Positions 8,437 through 18,856 of a stretch of DNA of 64,000 bases are shown piece after piece. A program made the position numbers and the translations under genes. Where the stretch lies: contig NZ_JABMII010000003.1 in the NCBI RefSeq assembly GCF_014884995.1, positions 62,001 to 126,000 of the forward strand. Reading direction: 5' to 3'. Source of the DNA: Spirabiliibacterium pneumoniae (GTDB lineage: Bacteria > Pseudomonadota > Gammaproteobacteria > Enterobacterales > Pasteurellaceae). The notes beneath the pieces were generated by a model. It saw only the letters and a list, made by a program, of their open reading frames with translations. It had not been told where the DNA came from and searched no databases. Each line of letters opens with the position of its first letter. The stretch's first letter is position 1.

Positions 8437-10197
8437 ATGGACAAAGCACGCCAAAAGCAGGTTAATCAATGGCTGCGTGCACAGCGAGTAATGATTAAAC
8501 GCCCGCTGTATTTTAATGTATTGTTAGGTTGCATAAGTGCGGTTTTACTTGTGCTGCAAACATGGGGTTTGGCTTTTTTGCTTGAGCAGCTGATCGTCAA
8601 ACGCGCCGCCCCGTCCGACTTTGTCACGTATTTTATTGGGCTGAGTGGCATTTTTGTGCTGCGTGCAGGCATTTTATATTGGCGTGAGAAAATTGGTTTT
8701 ACCAGTGGGCAGCGCTTGCGTAGCCATATCCGCGCGCAAGTGCTGGATAAACTGGCTCTCATTGGGCCTGTTGCCATGAAACAACGCCCAGCGGGCAGTT
8801 GGGCGACCATTGTGCTTGAGCAGGTGGAAAATTTGCATAACTTTTATGCGCGCTATTTGCCGCAGCAATATTTATCCATGCTCATTCCGCTGATTATCGT
8901 TGCCGCCGTGTTTCCGATTAACTGGGTGGCGGGCGCTATTTTGTTGATTACCGCACCGTTAATTCCTGTTTTTATGGCGTTGGTGGGGTTGAAAGCGGCG
9001 GAAACCAGCCAAAAAAATATCACCGTTTTACAGCGCCTTAGTGGGCGTTTTCTCGACCGATTGCGTGGCTTAGAAACTTTGCGCTTATTCGATCAAGCCG
9101 AATATGAGCAGCAAGAGATGACAAAAGCGGCGGATGAATTTCGTATCACTACGATGGATGTGCTGAAAGTGGCTTTTCTTTCCTCTGCGGTGCTGGAATT
9201 TTTTACTTCTATCTCAATTGCGATGATGGCGGTTTATTTCGGCTTTAGCTATCTTGGGCAGATTGAGTTTGGCCACCATGGCATGGCATTAACGCTCTTT
9301 GTCGGCTTTTTTAGTTTGATCTTAGCCCCCGAGTTTTATCAACCGCTGCGTGATCTTGGCACGTATTATCATGATCGTGCTGCTGCCATTGGCGCGGCTG
9401 ATAGCATTGAGGCGTTTATCAGCCAATCGGTGCAAGGCTCGCAAAGTGCTGACAAAGCACTTGCCGAGGATGATAGGCTTGACATTGCTGCCCACGACCT
9501 TGAAGTGCTAACGCCAGATGGGCGGCCACTGAGCGGCAAATTGCATTTTCACTTAAAAAAAGGTGAACGTGTTGCGCTGGTTGGGCAAAGTGGCGCGGGA
9601 AAAAGCTCATTGATGAACGTGTTGTTGGGTTTTTTGCCTTATCGTGGCAGCCTGCGGATTAACGGTGTCGAGCTGCGAGAGTTGGATTTGCCGCGCTGGC
9701 GTGAACGTATTGCTTGGGTGGGGCAAAATCCATTACTTTTACCTGGCAGCATTCGTGAAAATGTGTTAATTGGTAATCCGCATGCCAGTGATGACGCGCT
9801 ATGGGCTGCGTTGGAAAAAGCCGATGCCGCAACATTTGTTAGCCAATTAGGTTTAGATTATGTGTTACAAGAGGGCAACGTGGGGCTTTCAGGCGGGCAG
9901 ATTCAGCGTTTAGCGGTGGCACGAGCGATTTTGCGCCACAGCATGTTGTTGTTACTTGATGAGCCGACCGCTAGTCTTGATGCCAACAGTGAAAGTGCGG
10001 TTTTATGCTCGTTGGCACAATTAAGTCAGCGACAAACAACGCTGATGATCACCCATCGCATTGAAGATCTGCGTGAATGTGATCAAATTTGGGTTATGCG
10101 CCAAGGCGAGATTGTACAAAATGGGCAGTTTGATGTGCTTTCCCAATCAGGCTACTTCGCCCAGCTTTTAAACGAACGGCAATATGAGATAAATTGA
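8437..10197 (+). CDS. cydD: cysteine/glutathione ABC exporter subunit CydD
   Basis: CydD and CydC form a heterodimeric inner-membrane exporter that sends reduced thiols to the periplasm and is needed for cytochrome bd assembly. The 586-residue product has an N-terminal six-helix membrane domain (about 1-320) and a C-terminal ATPase domain with Walker A GQSGAGKSS, the signature LSGGQIQR and Walker B LLLLDEPTAS. It is 7 bases upstream of cydC. The start follows GCAAGGAAGTTAA. Length agrees with the family (about 588). Confidence 0.95.
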   Translation: MDKARQKQVNQWLRAQRVMIKRPLYFNVLLGCISAVLLVLQTWGLAFLLEQLIVKRAAPSDFVTYFIGLSGIFVLRAGILYWREKIGFTSGQRLRSHIRAQVLDKLALIGPVAMKQRPAGSWATIVLEQVENLHNFYARYLPQQYLSMLIPLIIVAAVFPINWVAGAILLITAPLIPVFMALVGLKAAETSQKNITVLQRLSGRFLDRLRGLETLRLFDQAEYEQQEMTKAADEFRITTMDVLKVAFLSSAVLEFFTSISIAMMAVYFGFSYLGQIEFGHHGMALTLFVGFFSLILAPEFYQPLRDLGTYYHDRAAAIGAADSIEAFISQSVQGSQSADKALAEDDRLDIAAHDLEVLTPDGRPLSGKLHFHLKKGERVALVGQSGAGKSSLMNVLLGFLPYRGSLRINGVELRELDLPRWRERIAWVGQNPLLLPGSIRENVLIGNPHASDDALWAALEKADAATFVSQLGLDYVLQEGNVGLSGGQIQRLAVARAILRHSMLLLLDEPTASLDANSESAVLCSLAQLSQRQTTLMITHRIEDLRECDQIWVMRQGEIVQNGQFDVLSQSGYFAQLLNERQYEIN

Positions 10198-10204
10198 GAT
10201 AACC

Positions 10205-11938
10205 ATGCGAGCGATTTTCCCTTTTTTAGCCCTGTTTAAACACGCCTATGGGCGGTTACTTTTCGGGGTGGTGTTAATGATTCTCGGGCTGAGCGCCAGC
10301 ATAGGCTTGCTCACGCTCTCAGGGTGGTTTTTAGCCGCTGCTGCACTGGCAGGCAGCCAGATAATATTCAACTTTTTCTATCCTTCTGCAGGCGTGCGGG
10401 GCTTGGCCATTGGGCGCACCGCCATTCGCTATGCCGAACGTTTGGTCATGCATGACGCCACTTTCCGCGTCATCGCTAAACTACGTATCGCGGTGTTTGC
10501 CAAATTGATTCCGCTCACACCAGGTGTGTTAGCCCGTTTTCGCAATAGTGATTTATTAAACCGCTTGGTTGCCGATGTTGATACCCTTGATAATCTCTAT
10601 TTGCGCTTAACCGCGCCGTTTATTAGCGCGCTGGCAGTGATTGCGTTTTTATTTTTCGGTTTAAGTTTAATTGACCGCACTTTAGCATGGGTGCTGGTGG
10701 CATTTTTGTTAGTGCTGACCTTTTTGGTGCCGTTTATTTTTTATCAGTTAGGTAAAAAGTTTGGCGCAACATTGACACTTGAGCGCGCCCGTTTTCGTGT
10801 ACGTTTTATTGACTGGTTGCAAAACCACGCAGAACTTTTGTTGTTCAACGTGGAGGGGCAAGCGCGTCATAACTTGGCACAAAAAGAGCAACAATGGCAG
10901 CACCTGCAAGGGCAAGAGGCGGCATTAACTGGGCTGTCGAGCGCGGTGGTATTACTGATCAACGGCGCTTTACTGCTCACTATGTTATACCTTGCAGGCA
11001 GCACAGAATTTGCGCAACAGCACGACTTTACATTGGCCAATATTGCGCTATTCACTTTTGCTGCATTGGCTTCGTTTGAAATTATTATGCCGCTTGGGGC
11101 GGCATTTTTGCGCTTAGGGCAAGTGATCAGTGCCGCGCAGCGCATTAATGATATTACCGAACAGCTGCCTTTGGTGCGCTTTACGGGAACACGCATGAAA
11201 CCAGCACAAAGTGCGGTTGCGCTCGCCCTTGAGCAGGTGCATTTTCACTATCCAGCAACGGAAAAAGCGGTGTTGTGTGACATCAACCTTTGCGTGCCGA
11301 CTGGCGAAAAACTGGCTCTGCTGGGGAAAACAGGCAGTGGGAAATCTTCTTTGCTACAGTTGCTGGTGCGTAATTTCGACCCAAACGAGGGGCGCATTTT
11401 GCTTGGTGGCGTGGCAATTTCAGATTACACGGAAAGCGCATTGCGCGCACAAATGAGCGTAATGAGCCAGCGCGTTTATATCTTTAGTGATACGTTGGCG
11501 AATAATTTGCGCCTGGCTAAGCGTAATGCCAGTGATGACGAATTAAGCGAGGTGTTAAGTGCGGTAGGGCTTGAGTATTTATTGACACAAAATGAGGGCT
11601 TGGCACAGTGGCTTGGTGATGGTGGGCGGCCTTTGTCAGGCGGAGAACAACGGCGCCTGGGATTCGCGCGTGTATTGTTGCACAATGCGCCGATAGTGTT
11701 GCTCGACGAACCCACAGAGGGGCTTGATCGTGAAACCGAGCGCGAAATGTTGTCACTGATATTACGCCACTGCCAAAATAAAACTTTGATAATGGTCACA
11801 CATCGGCTGACCGCACTTGAGCAATTTGATCGCATTTGTATAATGGACAATGCGCGCTTGGTTGAACAAGGCCATTTTGCCACGCTTGCTGAGCGGCAAG
11901 ACAGCCTGTTTAATCGCTTTATTCATCGCATTGGTTAG
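10205..11938 (+). CDS. cydC: cysteine/glutathione ABC exporter subunit CydC
   Basis: This is the partner of CydD. The 577-residue product has an N-terminal membrane domain with several hydrophobic segments (LTLSGWFLAAAALAG and others) and a C-terminal ATPase with Walker A GKTGSGKSS, signature LSGGEQRR and Walker B IVLLDEPTEGLD. The ribosome site is weak (GAGATAACC), consistent with coupling to cydD seven bases upstream. The stop lies 8 bases before tyrR, so tyrR may be read from the same transcript. Confidence 0.95.
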   Translation: MRAIFPFLALFKHAYGRLLFGVVLMILGLSASIGLLTLSGWFLAAAALAGSQIIFNFFYPSAGVRGLAIGRTAIRYAERLVMHDATFRVIAKLRIAVFAKLIPLTPGVLARFRNSDLLNRLVADVDTLDNLYLRLTAPFISALAVIAFLFFGLSLIDRTLAWVLVAFLLVLTFLVPFIFYQLGKKFGATLTLERARFRVRFIDWLQNHAELLLFNVEGQARHNLAQKEQQWQHLQGQEAALTGLSSAVVLLINGALLLTMLYLAGSTEFAQQHDFTLANIALFTFAALASFEIIMPLGAAFLRLGQVISAAQRINDITEQLPLVRFTGTRMKPAQSAVALALEQVHFHYPATEKAVLCDINLCVPTGEKLALLGKTGSGKSSLLQLLVRNFDPNEGRILLGGVAISDYTESALRAQMSVMSQRVYIFSDTLANNLRLAKRNASDDELSEVLSAVGLEYLLTQNEGLAQWLGDGGRPLSGGEQRRLGFARVLLHNAPIVLLDEPTEGLDRETEREMLSLILRHCQNKTLIMVTHRLTALEQFDRICIMDNARLVEQGHFATLAERQDSLFNRFIHRIG

Positions 11939-11946
11939 GAGATGAA

Positions 11947-13086
11947 ATGATCCTTAGCATTACCACTGACAGCCCCAACATTGCCATCGCCCATATTGCG
12001 CAGTGTGCACGGGAGCATAAATTTTCCATTCGTTCATTACGCGAAGTAGGTGGTGCGTTGCAGCTCGAGCTTGATGGCACCGTACTTGATGATAATACCT
12101 TAAAAAATATGCTGGAAAGCTCGCAAGCCATTACAACGGTGGCTGTGGTGAATACCAACAACGATGAGATCATCGCACAAAGTGCGGTCATGCAGGGCTT
12201 GCTGAGCACGTTGGCGACTTATGCGCAATCTAACGCGCCTTTGCTGATCCAAGGGGAAACGGGCACGGGTAAAGATCTGTTTGCTAAACGTTGCCATCAG
12301 CTCAGCCCACGACGCGCGCACAAATTTATAGCCATTAATTGCGCAGGCTTGCCGCCAGAGGATGCCGAGCAAGAAATGTTTGGCCACGCCAGCGGTGAAT
12401 ATACCAGCATTGGTTTTTTTGAATATGCCAATCACGGTACGGTGTTGTTGGATTCTGTCAACGAGCTTTCCCTTGCCTTGCAGGCGAAATTATTGCGCTT
12501 TGTCAACGACGGTACCTACCGCCGTGTTGGAGAGGAAAAAGAGCATAAAGCCGACGTGCGCGTGATTTGTACTTCTCAAAAGCCATTGTCTTATTATGTG
12601 GAAAAGGGTGAATTACGTGAGGATTTATATCACCGTTTGAATGTGCTTAGCCTTGAGATCCCACCACTGCGCACCCACGTTGAAGACATTGAGCCACTGG
12701 TGAAACATTTTTTACCCCAAATTAGCCAGCAGTTGGGCAAAAATGTACCTGCTTACGACCGCACTTTTATTCAACAGCTTGAAGCCTTTGAGTGGGCTGG
12801 CAATGTGCGCGAGCTTTATAACGCGCTTTATCGCAGCTGTGTCAATGCCGAGCCTAATACTTTACTCACTCTCGCAGAAATCCACAGTAAACATAATAAC
12901 CACAAAACCGTCGATATTGATGATTTTGCCAATATGACGCTTGAGGAGATTATAGGCCAATATGAAGAGCAAGTGTTGCAAGCGTTTTATCTCGCCTATC
13001 CCAGTACTCGCAAGCTCGCCACCCGCCTTGGCACTTCCCACACTACTATCGCGAATAAGTTAAAGTTGTATGGGATTAAAAAATAG
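11947..13086 (+). CDS. tyrR: TyrR-type aromatic amino acid regulator (short form)
   Basis: The 379-residue product is shorter than E. coli TyrR (513). Residues 1-75 look like an ACT-type sensor, then the PAS domain is missing and the AAA+ domain begins near residue 80 (Walker A GETGTGKD). The C-terminus carries the TyrR helix-turn-helix (STRKLATRLGTSHTTIANKL). The GAFTGA loop of sigma-54 activators is absent, as in all TyrR. The Walker B motif reads LLDSVNE where LLDEIGE is usual, so the catalytic glutamate is serine. The protein probably binds DNA and represses aromatic biosynthesis or transport genes, but ATP hydrolysis is questionable. H. influenzae TyrR is also N-terminally shortened. The start at 11947 follows TTAGGAGATGAA. 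Confidence 0.88.
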   Translation: MILSITTDSPNIAIAHIAQCAREHKFSIRSLREVGGALQLELDGTVLDDNTLKNMLESSQAITTVAVVNTNNDEIIAQSAVMQGLLSTLATYAQSNAPLLIQGETGTGKDLFAKRCHQLSPRRAHKFIAINCAGLPPEDAEQEMFGHASGEYTSIGFFEYANHGTVLLDSVNELSLALQAKLLRFVNDGTYRRVGEEKEHKADVRVICTSQKPLSYYVEKGELREDLYHRLNVLSLEIPPLRTHVEDIEPLVKHFLPQISQQLGKNVPAYDRTFIQQLEAFEWAGNVRELYNALYRSCVNAEPNTLLTLAEIHSKHNNHKTVDIDDFANMTLEEIIGQYEEQVLQAFYLAYPSTRKLATRLGTSHTTIANKLKLYGIKK

Positions 13087-13093
13087 CGATATA

Positions 13094-13124
13094 AAAAAAC
13101 GCACTTTTAAAGTGCGGTTTTTGT
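13094..13124. terminator. bidirectional terminator built from an inverted USS, tyrR / mglC
   Basis: CGCACTT and AAGTGCG form a 7-bp stem with a 3-base loop, flanked by A-runs on the left and T-runs on the right. It serves tyrR on the plus strand and mglC on the minus strand. Confidence 0.8.
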
Positions 13125-13136
13125 TTATTGGGTAGG

Positions 13137-14147
13137 TTATTTTTTCTTGGCGTATTTCAAGGAGTCGATGGCCACCGCGAGGATGATAATCGAGCCTTTG
13201 ATGATATATTGCCAATATGGGTTAACACCGATGTAGGTCAAGCCGTAGTTGATCACAGTGAAGATAAGCACCCCTGTTACCACGCCGATAACTGTTCCCA
13301 CACCACCGGCGAAGGAGACACCACCAACTACGCATGCCGCGATGGCATCTAACTCGTACATAAAGCCGAGGTTGTTGGTCGCAGAACCGATACGGCCAGC
13401 TTCAAGCATACCGCCGAAGGCGTAGAACATACCAGCGATCATGTAGATCACGACCAAGTTGCGGGTGACGTTAACACCCGATACACGCGCGGCTTCTGGG
13501 TTGCCGCCGATGGCGAAGATATTTTTGCCGAAACGGGTTTTGTTCCACATAATCCACACCAGCACGGTGGCGATAATCGCATAGATGGTAATGTACGAGA
13601 GCCTAAAGTGCCCAAAGCGGAAGTACCCTTGTGCAAACTCGGAGAAGTTAGCAGTGAAGCCTGCAATTGGCGATGAACCTACGGCATCGTAGTAAAGGGA
13701 GTTGATACCATAGACGATAATCATGGTGCCCAAAGTGGCGATAAATGGGGTAACGTTAAGCACCGCAATGATAAAGCCGTTGAGCAAGCCGATGATAGCC
13801 CCGATGGCGCACACAGTTAAAATCACCAATGGAATTGGGATTTCAGGCAAATCTGGGAAAACACGGTTAACATTGGTAATTGCCTGCAATAAGGTAGCAG
13901 ACACCACCGCCGCCAAGCCCACTTGGCGACCTGCTGACAAGTCGGTACCTTGCGTGACCAAAAGCCCCGCAACACCGAGCGCAATAATCAAACGCACAGA
14001 AGATTGCGTTAAAATATTACTAAAGTTGATCAAACTTAAGAAACTGGAGTCTTGGATAATGATAATCGCCAAGAGAATTAACAACACAAAATAAATCGCG
14101 TTTTGTTTGAGAAACTCAAGCGACTTGTTTTTTCCTATTTCAGCCAT
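13137..14147 (-). CDS. mglC: galactose/methyl-galactoside ABC transporter permease
   Basis: MglC is the inner-membrane channel of the Mgl galactose importer. The product from the ATG at 14147 has 336 residues, the length of E. coli MglC; upstream in-frame codons lack a ribosome site, whereas AAGGAACACGAAA precedes this ATG. It contains about ten hydrophobic segments and the family landmarks GRQVGLAAVVSATLLQ and the EAARVSGVNV loop that contacts the ATPase. It is the last gene of the mglBAC operon, 19 bases after mglA. Confidence 0.95.
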   Translation of the reverse strand: MAEIGKNKSLEFLKQNAIYFVLLILLAIIIIQDSSFLSLINFSNILTQSSVRLIIALGVAGLLVTQGTDLSAGRQVGLAAVVSATLLQAITNVNRVFPDLPEIPIPLVILTVCAIGAIIGLLNGFIIAVLNVTPFIATLGTMIIVYGINSLYYDAVGSSPIAGFTANFSEFAQGYFRFGHFRLSYITIYAIIATVLVWIMWNKTRFGKNIFAIGGNPEAARVSGVNVTRNLVVIYMIAGMFYAFGGMLEAGRIGSATNNLGFMYELDAIAACVVGGVSFAGGVGTVIGVVTGVLIFTVINYGLTYIGVNPYWQYIIKGSIIILAVAIDSLKYAKKK

Positions 14148-14166
14148 TTTCGTGTTCCTTCTATTT

Positions 14167-15690
14167 TTATAAGTATTTGGCGGCAAGTTGTAAAATCTCT
14201 TGCTGCGATGTTTCTTTGGTGTTGACAATGCCGGCGAGTTTACCGTTACTCATCACCATGATGCGATCGGTGATGCCAAGCAACTCAGGCATTTCAGAGG
14301 AGATAATAATGATGCCTTTATCTTTTTTGGCAAGCTCCATAATTAACTGATAAATCTCATATTTCGCGCCGACGTCGATACCGCGAGTTGGCTCGTCGAG
14401 CATCAAAATTTCAGGTTGGGTCAAAAGCCAACGGCCGATGATGACCTTTTGTTGGTTCCCGCCCGAGAGTGAGCCAATGGTGGTTTTGTGCGATGGGGTT
14501 TTCACGTTCATCGCATCAATTACCCATTGGGTGTCACTTTTCATTTTAGCACTGCTGAGCAGGCCAAATTTGGTCATATAAGATTTAATGTTTGAAATCA
14601 GGGAGTTAAACTCGATGGTCAGATTTGAATAAATCCCTGTGGAGCGGCGTTCTTCGGTGACCAGCGCAAAGCCGTTATTGATGGCTTCAAGTGCGGTTTT
14701 GTTGCGCATTTCTTTGCCATGCAGCTTGATGTTGCCGCCTTTGCGTTCACGAATGCCGAAAATGGTTTCCACAATATCAGTTCGTTTTGCGCCCACAAGA
14801 CCTGCAATACCAAGGATTTCCCCTTTATGCAAGGTGAAGCTGACATCTTGCACTGACGGTTGGTTAAGTGCGGTCAGGTGCTCAATTTCTAAAATCACCT
14901 CTTTTGGCACGTTGGTTTTTGGCGGGAAGCGTTGAGTTAGCTCACGGCCAACCATCATCGCGACAATGCCGTCCATCGTCGCTCCCTTGACGGGAATGGT
15001 GTTGATCCACTTGCCATCACGCAATATCGTGATTTCATCACAGATTTTAAAAATTTCGTCCATTTTGTGTGAGATATAAATAATCCCACAGCCTTTATTT
15101 TTGAGCTTTTCGATGATCGTAAAGAGGTGATTGACCTCTTTTTCGGACAGCGACGAGGTCGGCTCGTCCATAATCACAATTTTCGCGTTATATGAAAACG
15201 CCTTAGCGATCTCGATCATTTGCATTTGCGAAACGGATAATTTGCCGACTTTTTCTTTCGGATCAATGTCGATATCCAGTTCTTTAAAAATTGCTTTGGT
15301 GTCGTTATACATTTTGCTGTGATCGACAAAACCCGCTTTGGTTGGGTAGCGCCCCAGCCACAGGTTATCCATCACGCTGCTTTGTTTCACCAAGTTAAGT
15401 TCTTGGTGCACCATTGAAATCCCGTTTTCCAATGCCTCTTTTGAGGTTTTGAAATTCACTGGTTTGCCTAAAAATAAAATGTCGCCTTCATCTTTGGCAT
15501 AAATACCAAACAGGCATTTTAAAAGTGTTGATTTACCTGCACCATTTTCCCCCATCAGCGCGTGTACGCTGTGTGAGCGAACGGTTAAATTGGCATTGTC
15601 TAACGCTTTAACACCAGGAAAGGTTTTGCTGACACCTTTCATTTCCAGCAAAATATCACCTGTTGGAGAAGTGGGTTGTTGTGTACTCAT
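14167..15690 (-). CDS. mglA: galactose/methyl-galactoside ABC transporter ATP-binding protein
   Basis: MglA is a duplicated sugar-type ATPase driving galactose uptake. From the ATG at 15690 it has 507 residues (E. coli 506). The first half has Walker [10 protein letters not shown], signature LSVSQMQM and Walker [12 protein letters not shown]; the second half has the degenerate P-loop GAKRTDIV normal for the family, signature LSGGNQQK and Walker [12 protein letters not shown]. An in-frame TTG four codons upstream is an unlikely start. It sits between mglB and mglC on one transcript. Confidence 0.96.
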   Translation of the reverse strand: MSTQQPTSPTGDILLEMKGVSKTFPGVKALDNANLTVRSHSVHALMGENGAGKSTLLKCLFGIYAKDEGDILFLGKPVNFKTSKEALENGISMVHQELNLVKQSSVMDNLWLGRYPTKAGFVDHSKMYNDTKAIFKELDIDIDPKEKVGKLSVSQMQMIEIAKAFSYNAKIVIMDEPTSSLSEKEVNHLFTIIEKLKNKGCGIIYISHKMDEIFKICDEITILRDGKWINTIPVKGATMDGIVAMMVGRELTQRFPPKTNVPKEVILEIEHLTALNQPSVQDVSFTLHKGEILGIAGLVGAKRTDIVETIFGIRERKGGNIKLHGKEMRNKTALEAINNGFALVTEERRSTGIYSNLTIEFNSLISNIKSYMTKFGLLSSAKMKSDTQWVIDAMNVKTPSHKTTIGSLSGGNQQKVIIGRWLLTQPEILMLDEPTRGIDVGAKYEIYQLIMELAKKDKGIIIISSEMPELLGITDRIMVMSNGKLAGIVNTKETSQQEILQLAAKYL

Positions 15691-15735
15691 GGCCAACCTC
15701 AAGGAAAAGGGGAGAGCAGGCTCTCCCTTGATTGA

Positions 15736-16728
15736 TTATTTTAAGAATTTATCTAAGTTATCGGCATCAACACCAACGTAAGGTACACGCACGTTGCGGT
15801 TTTTCACTTCCCATTTGGTGCCTTCGGTGGCTGGCTTACCTTTCGCTAAATTGTTGGAGAGGTCAACAACAGCTTGCGCTTGGTTAACTCCATCGTTAAG
15901 TACAGTGCCTGTAATTTGACCACCTTTAATCAATTGCAATACTTCAGGCAACGCATCCACACCAAAGATTGGCAATTTTTTGCCGTGTGCTTTAGCGGCT
16001 TCTAATGCGCCCATCGCCATGCCATCGTTATTGGAGATGATCATCTCGATTTCGTTTGCTTTAGGGCCTGAAAGCCAAGCATCACTTTTATCTTTAGCCA
16101 GTGCGGCATCCCACATACCCGTGTCGATATAGAGCTGTTCAGTTTTAATGCCGTTAGCATTTAAACGCTCGATCACATATTTTGTACGTGCTTCGGCATC
16201 TGGGTGACCTGGTTCACCTTTGAGCAAGACGTATTGGATTTTGCCGTCTTTGTTCAGGTCAAGTTCTGGGTGGGCTTTCCATTGTTTAGTGATCAGCTCA
16301 CCTTGGATTTCACCAGATTCTTTTGGATCGGTTCCGACGAAATAGGCTTTTTCATAGCTATCAAGCGCAGCTTGTCCTGGATCTTTGTTGAAGAACACCA
16401 CAGGAATGTCGTATTCAGAGGCTTTTTTGATAATAGTTGGTGCGGCTGCTGGGTCAACCAAGTTGATAGCAAGGGCTTTAACCCCTTTTGAAATCAAGAC
16501 ATCCACTTGGTCGTTTTGAATGGATTGTGCGTTTTGAGAGTCATTCATTAACAACTCAACGTCTTTGAGTGCTTGCGCATCTTTTTCAATTTCTTGGCGC
16601 ATCAATGACATAAAGTTGTCATCATATTTATAAATGGTAACACCGATTTTGTCTTTTGCCGCAGCGTTTGATACTGCAACACCCATACCGACAGCGACTG
16701 CGATGGCAGATAAAACAGCTTTTTTCAT
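15736..16728 (-). CDS. mglB: periplasmic galactose/glucose-binding protein
   Basis: MglB captures galactose or glucose in the periplasm and delivers it to MglAC. The precursor from the ATG at 16728 has 330 residues (E. coli 332), after GGAGAGAAC. A signal peptide ([16 protein letters not shown] to SNAAA) precedes the mature [12 protein letters not shown] segment. Ligand and calcium features of the family are visible: VVFFNKDP, the [11 protein letters not shown] calcium loop and the [11 protein letters not shown] hinge. It is the first gene of the operon, under the CRP and Gal operator sites about 140-170 bp upstream. Confidence 0.96.
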   Translation of the reverse strand: MKKAVLSAIAVAVGMGVAVSNAAAKDKIGVTIYKYDDNFMSLMRQEIEKDAQALKDVELLMNDSQNAQSIQNDQVDVLISKGVKALAINLVDPAAAPTIIKKASEYDIPVVFFNKDPGQAALDSYEKAYFVGTDPKESGEIQGELITKQWKAHPELDLNKDGKIQYVLLKGEPGHPDAEARTKYVIERLNANGIKTEQLYIDTGMWDAALAKDKSDAWLSGPKANEIEMIISNNDGMAMGALEAAKAHGKKLPIFGVDALPEVLQLIKGGQITGTVLNDGVNQAQAVVDLSNNLAKGKPATEGTKWEVKNRNVRVPYVGVDADNLDKFLK

Positions 16729-16810
16729 AGTTCTCTCCATATATAACCTATTGAAAGATCTGGATTGTCGGCACAATTGCGAAACCGCACTTTTCACCGA
16801 GTCCAAGAAA

Positions 16811-16829
16811 TTATCGCCTTACGCGATAA
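16811..16829 (-). other. hairpin in the mglB 5' leader
   Basis: TTATCGC and GCGATAA form a 7-bp stem with a 5-base loop, about 80 bases before the mglB start. No T-run follows on the minus strand. It may affect leader stability. Confidence 0.35.
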
Positions 16830-16865
16830 CGTGGCTCAAGCATACGCAACATAGTGTAAAAAGTA

Positions 16866-16881
16866 TGTGATCATTTTCACA
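16866..16881. promoter_or_regulatory. CRP-cAMP binding site for mglBAC
   Basis: TGTGATCATTTTCACA is a perfect match to the TGTGA-N6-TCACA consensus. It lies 138 bases before mglB and next to the Gal operator, implying glucose-repressible, CRP-activated galactose uptake. Confidence 0.85.
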
Positions 16882-16883
16882 TA

Positions 16884-16899
16884 ATGAAAACGATTACAT
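16884..16899. promoter_or_regulatory. GalR/GalS operator upstream of mglBAC
   Basis: On the minus strand this reads ATGTAATCGTTTTCAT, matching the GalR/GalS consensus core GTAANCGNTTNC. It is 2 bases from the CRP site. The galS gene next door is the obvious source of the repressor. Confidence 0.8.
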
Positions 16900-16940
16900 T
16901 ATTTAGATAAAAATATGCGACGCAGATCACAAAAGTGCGG

Positions 16941-17942
16941 TTATTTGCGGAAATCGACAGAAAAGCGTTTCACTAAAGTGGGGTTGAACGTAATATTAGC
17001 TGGGGGCTGCATTGCACTGTTGACTAAACTCAGCGCCAGCTGAGCCGCATAACTGGCCATTAAATCAATAGGATAGCGAATAGTGGTCAGTTTTGGAATC
17101 AAATAGCTTGCCAATGGCATGTCGTCAAAACCAATCAAGGAAAATTGCTCTGGCACAGTTATAGCGTTTTCATTTAAGATTGATAGCGCGCCAGCTGCCA
17201 TAGAGTCGTTATAACAGACCACAGCAGTAAGATCATCGTTAAAACTTAAGAGTTTCACCATTGCCTCTTCACCACCTTGATAATCGGGGCTGGCGCTGAC
17301 CATATAAGATGGCTGAGGGAGTATGTTGTGTGCGCTCAAAGCATTGAGGTAACCTTGTTTGCGATCCATCTCATCGCTGATTTTATGATTTGAACCGATG
17401 TAGCCGATACAGCGATGCCCGTGGTTGATTAACGTTTGGGTGGCAAGGAAAGTGCCTTTTTCGTTGTTAAGATCAACGCAACGTGGTTCAAAACCCGCTA
17501 AAGTACGGTTGATGAGCACCATGCCTTTGTGGCGCTGCATATAATTGCGCAACACCTCATCGCTGAGGGCTTTGGCATGAACCACAAGAGCGGAGCAACG
17601 TTTACGCAGGAGAAGATCGATGGCCGCCTTTTCTTTTTGTGCATCGTGATAGCCAATGCCAATCAAAATATTATGTGCATTGGCGCTAGCCACTTGATCA
17701 ACGGATTTGACCAAAATTCCAAAAAACGCATCGGTTACATCGGTCACCACCACGCCAAGCGCATCAGAGCTTTGGCTGGCGAGGGCTTGGGCGTTGGCGT
17801 TGGGGTAGTAGCCAAGCTTTTCCACGGCGCTGAGCACCGCGCGGCGGGTTTTATCGCTGATTTTTGCATGACCATTTAACACGCGCGAAACGGTCGCTAC
17901 AGATACATTAGCCGCTTGCGCTACATCACGAATGGTAACCAT
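16941..17942 (-). CDS. galS: LacI-family galactose operon regulator (GalS/GalR type)
   Basis: The 333-residue product begins with a LacI-type helix-turn-helix ([22 protein letters not shown]) and hinge ([13 protein letters not shown]), followed by a periplasmic-binding-protein-like sensor domain with [12 protein letters not shown] and [12 protein letters not shown]. It most likely represses mglBAC and galTKM and is released by galactose. A matching operator lies in its own upstream region, so autoregulation is expected. I cannot separate GalR from GalS by sequence alone; position beside mgl favours galS. The start follows TAAGGGTGAATT. Confidence 0.9.
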   Translation of the reverse strand: MVTIRDVAQAANVSVATVSRVLNGHAKISDKTRRAVLSAVEKLGYYPNANAQALASQSSDALGVVVTDVTDAFFGILVKSVDQVASANAHNILIGIGYHDAQKEKAAIDLLLRKRCSALVVHAKALSDEVLRNYMQRHKGMVLINRTLAGFEPRCVDLNNEKGTFLATQTLINHGHRCIGYIGSNHKISDEMDRKQGYLNALSAHNILPQPSYMVSASPDYQGGEEAMVKLLSFNDDLTAVVCYNDSMAAGALSILNENAITVPEQFSLIGFDDMPLASYLIPKLTTIRYPIDLMASYAAQLALSLVNSAMQPPANITFNPTLVKRFSVDFRK

Positions 17943-17960
17943 AATTCACCCTTACACAAA

Positions 17961-17976
17961 ATGTAACCGTTTTCTA
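17961..17976. promoter_or_regulatory. GalR/GalS operator upstream of galS (autoregulation)
   Basis: ATGTAACCGTTTTCTA matches the operator consensus at all core positions except near the right end. It lies 19 bases before the galS start codon. Confidence 0.65.
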
Positions 17977-18026
17977 TCATAGTGGCTTTTTCTGCCCTTG
18001 GATAGCCTTTTGATACAAAAGTGCGG

Positions 18027-18746
18027 TCAGTTGAAATATTTTATTTCAATATTGCTGATCCCGATCACTTTTTTCAGCTCTTTATATAATTCATACGACG
18101 AACCGTGTTCAGAAATTTGCGCATTGATGGTAAGTACCAAATTATGTTCGTCTTGCTCTTTGATGCTAATAGTTTCAATGTCGCAGGACTCGCGATGTAA
18201 GACTTTTGACACGTTATTCACCAAATGCGTGTCTTGCATATCGAGTTTGATCATCACGCGGTTGATATTTTCATGTTTGGGAATAATACGTTTGAGACCA
18301 GTGCTGTATTTCAAAATAAAAATAATGATCACTGACGCCATTAGCGCATAAAGATAAAAGCCCGCGCCCACGGTAATGCCAACCCCAGCCACCGCCCAGA
18401 TAATTGCGGCGGTGGTGATGCCAGAAATTACATCATTATTTTTTTGCAGAATCACGCCACCGCCGATAAACCCGATACCGCTGATAACCTGTGCAGCGAG
18501 GCGCATGGGATCAGTGCGGATATTATTGGAAAGGGAGGCGTAATATTCTGCGGCGTGAATGGACACGATCGTCAGCACTGAGGTGGTGACAGCAATCACC
18601 ACGCAGGTTTTCACACCAACGGGCTTGCGTTTGATCTCACGTTCAATACCAATTAATCCGCCTAAAAGTGCGGTCAGCAATAGTTTGCCCAGCACAATCC
18701 CATCCATTTGATCACCAAGACTTGTCAAAAAGGTTGATAAGCTCAT
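18027..18746 (-). CDS. MgtC/SapB-family membrane protein
   Basis: The product has about 239 residues from the ATG at 18746; further in-frame starts at 18749, 18758 and a GTG at 18776 are possible, and GAAGGAC best fits 18746. The first 140 residues have four to five hydrophobic helices with the family signature LLGGLIGIERE and the strongly conserved GIGFIGGGVILQ stretch. The C-terminal 90 residues are an ACT-like soluble domain (DIETISIKEQ). MgtC relatives are linked to growth at low magnesium and in macrophages, where MgtC inhibits the F-type ATPase; transport itself is not established. It lies between two galactose transcription units but has no evident link to them. Confidence 0.82.
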   Translation of the reverse strand: MSLSTFLTSLGDQMDGIVLGKLLLTALLGGLIGIEREIKRKPVGVKTCVVIAVTTSVLTIVSIHAAEYYASLSNNIRTDPMRLAAQVISGIGFIGGGVILQKNNDVISGITTAAIIWAVAGVGITVGAGFYLYALMASVIIIFILKYSTGLKRIIPKHENINRVMIKLDMQDTHLVNNVSKVLHRESCDIETISIKEQDEHNLVLTINAQISEHGSSYELYKELKKVIGISNIEIKYFN

Positions 18747-18856
18747 CATGTCCTTCATCTTTACTGTTGATTCCACTATTGTAGCGCAATTTTGTGCGAA
18801 AAGTGCGGTTTATTGTGGTGAGCGTTTCAGGAATTTCAGGGCTGAATGTTGAAACT

